From Volvariella volvacea V23 (Eukaryota > Basidiomycota > Agaricomycetes > Agaricales > Pluteaceae), in contig KB722752.1 in assembly GCA_000349905.1 (NCBI GenBank), positions 183,428 through 247,427 of the forward strand: a DNA stretch of 64,000 nt, in the 5' to 3' direction. This document shows positions 51,748 through 60,102 of this stretch, piece after piece (the first letter of the stretch is position 1; the number at the start of each line of letters is the position of its first letter). The translations under genes were made by a program, and so were the position numbers. Under the pieces are notes generated by a model, which made no database searches, was not told the origin of the DNA, and saw only the letters and a list, made by a program, of their open reading frames with translations.

Positions 51748-52076
51748 CGATATTTACATTTACGTCCTTGCGACCACAGCCTCGCCTCCATTCCCCGATC
51801 CTTCGGACAACAGATTGGACGCTTTATTTAACTTGGCCAACGGTCTTTTACCCGCCCCTGGCCTGGTTGTCGAGTGTAGTGGCCCACTGCTCGTAGCATG
51901 TGCCCGTTAGCTTGTCCTGTCTTTGCTGTGTTTTTCCCCTCTTGGGTCTCGCGCAATACAACACACGATATCCTGTACTTTTTGCTTTGGGTGCTGAGGA
52001 GTGCGATGTACCGTCTCGGTCGCGGAAGCCGCTGTTGCCTTGGCCGTGCCTGCGGCTGCGGCTGTCACTTGGGCTG

Positions 52077-52559
52077 TCAGACGGGGAACTGATATCCGTG
52101 CTTGTCCGTTGACCCGGCGCGGCCTTGAAGCTCAATGCACCTCGGAGAGGGCACTGCGATGAGTGTGATCTTTCCCCTCTGCGTACTTGCGTCGTTGTCG
52201 ACGTAGTTGATGACGGCGATCTTTTTGCGTTGCAGTTGGACCTTGGCGCTGGTGGTGATGGGCGCTTGGAGGGTGACACGTTTGTGACGGTCGAAGTGAC
52301 GTCACGAGGTCTGCTGATAAGATAAGATAAAAGGCGACCGTGGGTGCCTTTGTCCATTGCGGGCCCACCCGGCCTTGTATCAATGTCGTCAAGTTCAGTA
52401 GCAGGGGCAGCTCACCAGAAGGAATGTCAAGGGCTCGCATCCAATCTGTACTGGGTCGGTATCGGGCATGCCATCGCAGAAGCAGACTGTCGTTATCGAG
52501 TCGCAAGATAGGACAAGCCCGAGCCCAGTTCCAGGATGAACCTGCTGCTGGATTGCCAT
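52077..52559 (-). CDS. Candidate two-exon small protein, unidentified
   Basis: Possible model: exon 52559-52416 (starts MAIQQQVHPGTGLGL, Cys-containing middle, ends at a GTGAGC donor), intron 52415-52242, exon 52241-52077 (VQLQRKKIAVINYVDNDAST...), 102 residues in frame. Codons in the second exon mostly end in C or G, suggesting real coding sequence. Other frames of the same DNA are also long, so the model is tentative. No family recognised. Confidence 0.25.
52297..52332. promoter_or_regulatory. CRE palindrome next to a triple GATA array
   Basis: A perfect TGACGTCA (52297-52304), the palindromic site of ATF/CREB-type bZIP factors, lies 11 bp from three overlapping GATAA sites (52316-52332). 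Fungal GATA factors (nitrogen, iron, light regulators) bind such sites, often in tandem. No gene can be assigned confidently; it falls within the proposed intron of the candidate at 52077-52559. Confidence 0.38.
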
Positions 52560-55330
52560 GCCGTTGACTTGCAATTATGTACTCCCCCATACATAAGAAG
52601 AGGTAACCACCACAATCGTGATTGGCGCCCTTGCAAAGATCTGACATCATAACAAAAGGCACTCCGAGGAAATATTGGGGGAGACAGGGTCGACATGTTC
52701 AAAATTGATTGCTTAGCGCGACAGGACCTCGCAACGAAATTAATGAAGTCATCGATGTCGCCCTGTCAGCTGCAGTGCTGGCTATGATTGTGAGGATCAT
52801 ATCCAAATGCCATCAGCGGTAGTACACCCTCAACGACTTCGGAAGTCATAAATCATGATCAGATAATCCCAAAAGTTTGGTGAGAGGGGTGCGTGTTCAT
52901 CTGACATCGCTTATGGTCGGAGAACAGTGCTATAACGTACAGAGTGGATTTCTGACAAAACAAGTAGGTGGACCTCCTCGTTGGGTCGGTCGTGGTACGC
53001 GTATGTGCGATGCGTGCGTACGGTGTGATGTTGGCTGCTTGGAACATGATCTGGGGATCTTTCCGCCGGAAAGCATATAAGTTTAAATCCGATTATAGGT
53101 TAATTACACTCGTCTATGGCACTACGTATCAGAATGATGAGCGAAACGGGAGGGAGGAAAGGGGGGTACTCGAGGGGGATGGGGTATAGCGAGGATGGGT
53201 CTAGAGCAAAAGGTGGGCGAGTGGAGATTAAGGTTGTGTGGCGGTAGTGGGTGGCACTTGTACTCTGGTCCGCGGTGGTTGAAATTTTTGATATATTGGC
53301 GTGGCGGCGCGTTGGGGAGATGAAAGACGTCATGGTTTGTGGTGCTGTGCCCGGGTTGGCGTTGGTGGTATCGTCGGTCATTAAAGAGGCACAGAGCACT
53401 TAGAGATACGCTCGAATAGGCGTGCCAGATGCATGTTTTTTGCGGTTTGAACACAAAGCGGCTCTAGGGACAGGGTCGGAAAAGAACTGTACGGCAAGTT
53501 TCATAGATCAGAAGTCGACAGGAAATAAAGGGAAGTTGACATGCATACAAGCGATGTTTGAACAACGAGAAGTAAGTAGCATTCCACTATCAGGTCCAGG
53601 CACCTAGAAGGATCCCAACTGGAATCCGAAATCCTGCCAGGTTCAATCTGAACCGCCACGCAGAAATTTTCAAGAACGCCAACGCATTCACGTTCGTGTA
53701 CAAACGGAGGGGCGACCGGCGCCACTGGCTCGACTGTTTGATGAAAAAAAACCAGGGGGCATTGGGCATTGGCAAACCAGGATCAAATCATTCCTCAGCC
53801 GCTCACAGCGAATGCAGGATTCCATTTCTATATATCGGATGTGTATGTTATCGCTGAAGCATGGATACACACATGTTAAGCCCGATGGTGGCCCCCTTAT
53901 AACGTACTTGCTATTTCCTCCCAGTACTCGCCAGCGTGGTGCCAATCGCTGCATGCTCCGATTGGGAAAAAGAGGGTTGTACATTAACTGGCACATTGAC
54001 CCAATTCCCCAGTCAATCTTAATTACCGTGAAGTCAAAATCATGAATGCGTGCTCGAATGGCTCTATGTCCGCATGAGCATCATGAGCGAGAAGCTTATG
54101 GAATCGAGGGAAGCAGGGCAGAGCACATGTTTATGGAATTCCAGGGAAGGCCTGAGCCCTGCTGTATGTGGCATGATCGAATTCCGCAAAGGAAAACATG
54201 ATCGTGAACAGCGTTCAAGGTATAAGAATCGTTAGACCAATCGTGTGTGGAGCGGAGTAGGACGCTGCTGCATGGAGGTCACATCATGAGATGGTCGATG
54301 GGGATGGGAAAAAACGGTTCTGTTTTGGGGGGAGAGTGATGATGATGTCAGGTGGGGGAACGATTCGGGTCTAAGCGACGTCACGCTTAGCATGAGGTTC
54401 TTGGAATCTGGCGAATGCGGCGTCTGTTGGGCGTGATTCATCAATGACGTTGAGGGTAGCTGAAATTTGGGCCATGTCTGCTGGGTGGCTGATGGTATGG
54501 TGGAGGAAGGGTGTATGTACTCCTGGGGATTCTTGTGGGCGCTTTCAGCTGCATCGGATCCTCCATCGCTGGGATTGATACGGCCGAATGACCGCATGCC
54601 AATATAGTGGTGATCAGGTTGATAAGTCTGCCTGATGGAGCGCGATTAACACAAACCCACAGTAGGTTCAAGTCGCGAGACTGTCTCGTGCATGGAAACG
54701 CGCTCCCATATAACTCAATATCCAGGTAACCTCATATTGATGTCTTGTGGGAACCTATTAGATTAGGCTCATTTCAATTTACCGCATAATTTAGTCGGAT
54801 TTTCAATGAATGACGAAAGCGAACCACTAGCGAACCTCGATGGATAGCGGGAGATAGGGGAACTTGACCTTCAAGTTGAAGGGGTTGGAGGGGGTTGCCC
54901 CAGGTTTATTGCAAATTCGAGGTTAAGCGCATCTCGGACAAAGTAAACTCCGTAATTTGGAATTGGCGATCTCTTTGGGTATTATTATTGTGATGGACTG
55001 ATGTGCACATTCAATAAGGTGCCCTTTGGCAAAGTGCTGTGGAGAGGGCATTGAATGTGCTTTGAAGGCGAGTATTTCATTAGTGTGATGTAAGTGATGC
55101 TCTTTTGTAAGGATGAAGAGGCTGTTTGAAGGGTCTGGTAGGGTGGAGGAGGTAATTGCGCAAGAATAAAGCGACGCATTTTATATACTTTGGGGCGGGG
55201 TAATGATCACATCGATCAGTGCTCGCTGCGGAGGAGAGCCACAGATGAAATTCGAGTCCCATTGGAAATCCCGGGAACAGAATATTTCAAATAAACCTAC
55301 ACGAAAGATCTTGGGGTTCGTGAGTAGTAT
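52560..55330. other. No supported gene
   Basis: 2.8 kb of short open frames. A Ser/Pro-rich minus-strand frame (54597-54232) lacks a domain or splice support. The right boundary is the TIR element. Confidence 0.45.
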
Positions 55331-55365
55331 CAGGACCCCTGAAAATACCGGCTGAGGCTAGATCC
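55331..55365 (+). repeat. Left terminal inverted repeat
   Basis: 35 bp beginning CAGGACCCC. It differs from the right copy at positions 4, 18 and 22. Confidence 0.85.
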
Positions 55366-55461
55366 AGAATCCCGACGTTTTGGCCTCTTGGCTTGGTCAG
55401 GCTGGATCAAAATCCCGATACGAGCTGAGGTGGCTGAGGAGGCTAGATCAAAATCCCGACA
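55356..55461 (+). repeat. Left subterminal repeats (three copies)
   Basis: Copies of GGCTRGATCMARAATCCCGA start at 55356, 55400 and 55441, in the same orientation at roughly 42-bp spacing. Such arrays are commonly transposase-binding sites at transposon ends. Confidence 0.8.
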
Positions 55462-55648
55462 TGAACATACAAGCACATAGACGGTCGTGCGTGTTATGCT
55501 TTAGTCTCACAGGTTCGGATCCTTGCGTCGACATATATTTTTCGTGATTATCTCATTCGATGTGCGTGATACCATCGACGATTGAACATCACCGTAATTG
55601 GCATTGTTGGATTTTTGCCAGTAGCTCACGTTTTATTGCTCTCGTTAA

Positions 55649-55939
55649 ATGTTGACTATCTCGATGAAAACTGACATTATAGGTCTCAATGATGATGACG
55701 AGCTCGAGAATGAACTTGAAATTCCGGCTAACATCGCAAAACTCGCAAATCTTCCCACCTCGTACCTGACAGCAATTCGATTCTTGACAGTTACCATCCC
55801 AGACGTTCCGTTAGAGCTTGTATCCATCTCCACTGACAAGTGGTTCAACGCTGATTCCCCGAGCTTCGATTCCAGGTTCCTATTACGATACAGCTCAAGA
55901 AGGGTATCGAACAATTCAAAAAGTGCAAGACTGAACTAG
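55649..55939 (+). CDS. Unidentified 96-codon open frame inside the TIR element
   Basis: ATG-initiated frame (MLTISMKTDIIGLNDDDELE...) with an acidic start and a middle that looks like normal protein (SYLTAIRFLTVTIPDVPLEL). It occupies the centre of the element between the subterminal repeats. It could be a remnant of the transposase or of a captured host exon. No motif recognised. Confidence 0.25.
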   Translation: MLTISMKTDIIGLNDDDELENELEIPANIAKLANLPTSYLTAIRFLTVTIPDVPLELVSISTDKWFNADSPSFDSRFLLRYSSRRVSNNSKSARLN

Positions 55940-56032
55940 GTGCTCTAGAGGATGCAGGGGGTAAACAGGTTGCTAGTTTTCTATTGTAGTTGAAATTTGA
56001 GCATGAGGATGTAGTTTTTCAAGTAGTAGATA

Positions 56033-56117
56033 GGCTAGATCCAAATCCCGACACTACTAACAGCGGTGCAAGACTAGATCTAAAATATCTGTCACAAAGC
56101 TAGTTTGAAATCCAACA
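56033..56117 (+). repeat. Right subterminal repeats (one good, two decayed copies)
   Basis: One good copy of the GGCTAGATCCAAATCCCGACA word starts at 56033. Decayed copies begin near 56072 and 56096, in the same direction as the left-end copies. Confidence 0.65.
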
Positions 56118-56144
56118 TGCATGTTCTGACACCAACCCCCTCCA

Positions 56145-56179
56145 GGATCTAGCCTCATCCGATATTTTCAGGGGTACTG
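56145..56179 (-). repeat. Right terminal inverted repeat
   Basis: 35 bp that, read on the minus strand, begins CAGTACCCC; 32 of 35 positions match the left end. Confidence 0.85.
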
Positions 56180-56236
56180 TCATATCCTCTGAGACACAGG
56201 TGGACGAACAGCTCGACCCATAATATGAAACCTTAC

Positions 56237-56507
56237 CGCCAAACTGACTTGCTTCGGTATCCCACCGACCAAAACCAAGTTGGTCTAGAACACGAGGTAA
56301 GAATTTGAAGCTATCATACATAAACGAGAATAAATACCTCCCTTCAGAGAAGCTCCTTTCGACTAGTTCAGCAGCTGAGATATATACTCCTGGAGCGTCG
56401 TCCTCGACGTCGAAAGTTGATCGGCAAGGGGATGCGCGCATCAGCGCGCGGGCCACGTGCACGGCACAATCATAGCGACCATAAAAGGAAATTCCGGTAT
56501 CTCGCAA
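56237..56507 (-). pseudogene. Gene fragment next to the TIR element, unidentified
   Basis: A minus-strand segment that looks strongly coding (DVEDDAPGVYISAAELVERS; FMYDSFKFLPRVLDQLGFGR; WDTEASQFG) stops at a good GTAAGG donor at 56236. An ATG at 56441 could start it. The TIR element begins only 58 bp further on, and no continuing exon is recognisable beyond it. I infer a gene cut short by the insertion or by later loss. Family not recognised. Confidence 0.3.
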
Positions 56508-56662
56508 ATCCCTTTAAGAAATACCGATTCGATAGCGATTTCGTATATCGTGGACTCGATTAGGACGCCTCTACGGAGACTGCAAGCTTACAAGCCAAAG
56601 TACGATTGGCACTAGTGACTGAAAAGTAAACAATCGGCCTGTAGATTCACTCAATTTCCTTT

Positions 56663-56824
56663 CTACCAAAGCTCAATCGGCTTTTGGCCTTCACTAGCAT
56701 TCTCCTTGAGCATCGCCCAATAGGTGAGTTTCCCGTTCTCCGCGGATTCAGGAAATTCTTCATCGGAAATGTCGTACGGAACCAACCTGATGTCCGAGGA
56801 TGAGATGAACACCACGCTCTGGAG
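56663..56824 (-). pseudogene. Isolated terminal-exon-like fragment
   Basis: On the minus strand an AG acceptor (TTTGCAG) precedes 53 sense codons plus a stop: LQSVVFISSSDIRLVPYDIS..., then LTYWAMLKENASEGQKPIELW. It looks like a real last exon, but only 210 bp separate it from the start of the plus-strand oxidoreductase at 57034 and no upstream exons were found. Likely a relic; a plus-strand frame of the same DNA is also open. Confidence 0.25.
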
Positions 56825-57033
56825 CTGCAAATCCCGTGTGGCAACTCAGTGGACCCTCGACGCCCAGACAGCGCTCATGACGATCACAGACACCTATCTG
56901 CCTGTCCGTTGACGCGTCCTTGCCGGTAGGTTTTTGGTACTCAGCTTCTGAACCTTACTTCAGGCAGTATTAATACCATGCATAGTCCAGTTTCTCCCAA
57001 CCCAACCCCTCTCACCACTCAACACAAGCCCCA
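56825..57033 (+). promoter_or_regulatory. 5' flank of the NADP oxidoreductase gene
   Basis: The last 60 bp are C/A/T-rich and G-poor (CCCCTCTCACCACTCAACAC), the usual look of a fungal 5' leader before an ATG. No clear TATA box. Confidence 0.35.
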
Positions 57034-58532
57034 ATGCCTAGCATCACCAGCGGAAAAGTCCTCGTGACAGGTGCCAACAGCTACGTTAGCACTTGGCTCA
57101 TCAGAGCCCTCTTCGACAAAGGCTACACTGTTCGCGGCGTTGTACGCAGCGAGCAAAAGGCCAAGTACTTGACCGACAACTTGTTCAAGCGCGAATTCGA
57201 CGAAGGCAAGCTCGAGATCGTCTTTGTTCGCGATATCACCAAGGTCTGCCTAATTTCGAAACCGTGCTGCTAGGTCCTTCTACTCACTCATACTGCTCCG
57301 CTCACAGGATGGAGCGTTCGACGAAGCGGCTAAGGGAGTCGATGCCATTCAACACGTTGCAAGCCCTTCCAATTTGACGACGGAGGATCCCGAATGTATG
57401 TGCCGTCCCCATGTACCTTTTCCATGTAGGGACTAATCATCTGTTCGTCACGATAGTACTGATTAGGCCTGCTGTGGACGGCACCCTCAGCATCCTAAAG
57501 ACCGCCTACAAAGACGGGTGAAGTTCATACTAACTCTATTGCAAATAAAATTTACTGATGGGCCAATCCATGTAGATCAACTGTCCAGCGCGTTGTCTTT
57601 ATCGGCTCCTGTGCTGCCGTGGCCGAAATCCGTCAAGAGCCAGCAACTTATTCTGAAGAAGACTGGAATAATCAGTCTGTTGAAATTACCAATGCACAGG
57701 GAAAAGAAGCGTTGAACGCCTTTAAATACTGCGCATCCAAGACGCTTGCTGAGAAAGGTCAGTGTCCTCGTCGGAGGGGTGATTATCGACACTGAAGGTT
57801 TTCTGCAGCTGCTTGGGAATTCTACGAGAAACACAAGGGATCTACCAATCGCGATATTGTTTTCATCAACCCTCCTTATGTATGTACTGTTCTTGAAACT
57901 TTTGTCACATCCCTGGTGCTAATTAATCCCCTCTCAGGTCGTTGGAGTATGTCACGCCTTCTGCTTGATATTTTCCCCGCTAATCCGATTTTAGCCTGTT
58001 TTGAACGAGGTCAACTCTGTCTCTGAGTTGAACCAGTCCATGACCGAGTGGTACGACCACGTCATCCTGAACAAAGAACCGATCTATGACGGCGCCAGCT
58101 GGATCGATATTCGTGACGTCGCAGATATCATGGTTGCTTCCATGGAAGTGCCAGCCGCTGGAGGGGAGAGAATGATTGCAGCTACAGGTACGCTTCGTAC
58201 CCCTTACGATAAGTCAAGCCGAGAGCTAATGATCAAATATGGAAATTAAAGCACCATTCACCTGGCAAGAATGGAGTGAGTAATCGGTCATTTTTCCATA
58301 TCACCCATTTAACCTAAAATTATCCATAACAGTCGAGACGGCCAATGCCATTACTCCTCAACCAAAGCTCGTTACCCCTGTTCCTAAACCGGATGAGGAG
58401 CGCCGCAAGAAATCCAAGTACATGATGCTCTACAATACAAGCAAGGAAGAAAGGATCCTCGGTATTAAGAAGAGGACCATGGCAGAGACCACTCGGGACA
58501 TCTTGATCGACCTCAGCAACAGGGGCTGGTAA
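57034..58532 (+). CDS. NAD(P)-dependent extended SDR: Gre2 / cinnamoyl-CoA-reductase / dihydroflavonol-4-reductase-like
   Basis: Cytosolic oxidoreductase family that reduces aldehydes or ketones such as methylglyoxal (yeast GRE2). Exons: 57034-57243, 57308-57395, 57457-57517, 57576-57757, 57809-57879, 57938-57946 (9 nt), 57995-58187, 58252-58275, 58333-58532, giving 345 residues, the normal length. It begins with a beta-alpha-beta cofactor motif (KVLVTGANSYVSTWLIRALF) followed by GYTVRGVVRS, whose Arg fits NADP use. Later blocks are VDAIQHVASP, VQRVVFIGSCAAV, the active-site YxxxK in FKYCASKTLAEK, and FINPPYVVGPVLN. The usual second and third Gly of TGxxGxxG are both Ser, which is odd. Tail-to-tail with the F-box gene, 256 bp apart. 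Confidence 0.92.
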
Positions 58533-58788
58533 ATCCTGCGAATGTGAATATGTGCATGTACGGTATATGTAGGAGTCTTAGCTTGATTAGGATATGCATG
58601 TAACACAACTGTTTTGAATGATTTGATGATATTGCGTGGAACGAGACTTCCTTTGTGACCCGTAAAGCTTAGGGCTTCAATCATGCGTCTGCTACTTATT
58701 CAAACTCATCGCACAATTCAAACGATAGCGTGGGTGGCAGCTCTTCTACACCATTCTTTTCCCGACCATCATATACGGCTGAGATAAG

Positions 58789-60102
58789 TTATTGATTGAT
58801 ATGAGTCCTGAGCGCTCTGGGACCTTCAACTGAAAGTACTATATGCATACCCGATTCTCGCAACCTACTCGCAATCTTAATATCCTCCACGAAACAGTGC
58901 TCCATTGGAGACGAGATCACATAAACCTCCTCGAGTTTGTACTGCGTGTTTGCCCGAGATAATAACATTGATCCTATCAGCCCATCCTTTTCCACTGGGG
59001 GCATGAGGGCCACATCAAGCCTGCGCAAAGACGGCCAAAGGACAGGGAGTTTTGATTCTCCGCTAATCGTCAACTCTTCAAGGATATCCTGTTGGATGTA
59101 ATGAATGCGGACTTCTTCTAGGTGTATCAAGTTGAGTGATTTAAAGAAAGAAAAAAGCGAGTTGTCTTCTGGAGGAAGAGATCTGATGTTCAACCAACGC
59201 AATTTGCATTGAGACCTGGATAGAAAGTTATCACAGCTAGAGAGCTGTGCCTGAAGAGGCGAATTCAGAGCGGTAATGCGCCACTTGCTGAGATTAGGTG
59301 CCTCCAGGTGATTCAACACTGAGGGAATTCGGGAAGTAATTTTCGTTCTTAGGTCCTGCAGGTGAGGAAGGACGATGGGTCGAAGTATATGGGATGTAGG
59401 TCTCTCTATATCGTGGACACTCAGCTGCTTCAGATTGTAACAGCTCGACAATATAGCTAATGCCGTGTGACAAGACAACTTTTCTGGCAGTCGGAGGCAG
59501 GTCAACTGGTCCCACGGTAGAAAAGCCAGGGGCATCTCCACATTCATAAAGTTGAAGACGTCAGCATTACGGAGTGCAGGGGAAGATCCGAAGACATCCC
59601 AGATGTGAGATACGAGATCTTTTGGCCACAGTCGAGCAGTGAGACGGGCCGATTCCAAAATCTTCAGCGATCCTTTTGACAGGCCGCATAACGCGTCGTT
59701 TGGGCGTTCTCCAGAGAAGCGGAAGTAAACAAACTTCCAACGGTGGGCTTGAGCGACGAATAGGTTCATGAGCTGATCTACGATGTCGCCATGTCCATCT
59801 CCCGACGTGCTTACGAGAGTCAAAGACAGTGGGGAGGTGGATCCACTACGAAGGAGCCAAAACTCAACGAGTCTGACGTGGGCTAGTGTTGGCGATCTGA
59901 CGGATATTTCTGACCAAAAGGTCGATTTCGAGTGAAGAACCGTCCTCCAGCCACGACAGACGTGTGCTAATGAGCATAGCTTGGCATGCGTGCGGACGAT
60001 GTCTGAGTCCGGGGTTGGGTACAAGCACGTCTGGAATACTTGTTCTAACAACTCGGCAGGGAGAGATTCAACTACGCAGATAAAGCGCTCAGTCCCATGC
60101 AT
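58789..60102 (-). CDS. F-box protein, single exon, 437 residues
   Basis: ATG at 60102. An F-box motif starts at about residue 13 (LPAELLEQVFQTCLYPTPDS; LCSLAHVCRGWRTVLHS; FWSEI), the segment that binds Skp1 in SCF ubiquitin ligases. The rest has irregular leucine-rich repeats (LTCLRLPEKLSCHTALAILS; LKQLSVHDI; LRRLDVAL) likely used to bind a substrate. This intronless layout is one of the most expanded gene families in Agaricomycetes, so a specific target cannot be named. No frameshift or missing part is seen. Confidence 0.87.
   Translation of the reverse strand: MHGTERFICVVESLPAELLEQVFQTCLYPTPDSDIVRTHAKLCSLAHVCRGWRTVLHSKSTFWSEISVRSPTLAHVRLVEFWLLRSGSTSPLSLTLVSTSGDGHGDIVDQLMNLFVAQAHRWKFVYFRFSGERPNDALCGLSKGSLKILESARLTARLWPKDLVSHIWDVFGSSPALRNADVFNFMNVEMPLAFLPWDQLTCLRLPEKLSCHTALAILSSCYNLKQLSVHDIERPTSHILRPIVLPHLQDLRTKITSRIPSVLNHLEAPNLSKWRITALNSPLQAQLSSCDNFLSRSQCKLRWLNIRSLPPEDNSLFSFFKSLNLIHLEEVRIHYIQQDILEELTISGESKLPVLWPSLRRLDVALMPPVEKDGLIGSMLLSRANTQYKLEEVYVISSPMEHCFVEDIKIASRLRESGMHIVLSVEGPRALRTHINQ

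Larger units (their letters stand above)
55331..56179. mobile_element. 849-bp element with 35-bp terminal inverted repeats and subterminal repeats
   Basis: The two ends are inverted copies matching at 32 of 35 positions: left CAGGACCCCTGAAAATACCG..., right CAGTACCCCTGAAAATATCG... on the opposite strand, both ending inward in GAGGCTAGATCC. A word of about 21 bp (GGCTAGATCCAAATCCCGAC type) recurs inside both ends. This is the layout of a DNA transposon end, and the short length without a recognisable transposase suggests a non-autonomous (MITE-like) copy. No convincing target-site duplication was found, so the superfamily is open; subterminal repeats recall hAT-like elements. Confidence 0.75.

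Noticed and set aside
55323..56187. Target-site duplication for the TIR element
   Set aside because: Compared 2, 3, 4, 8 and 9 bp on each side (left ...AGTAGTAT, right TCATATCC...); none match, so no superfamily is assigned on this basis.
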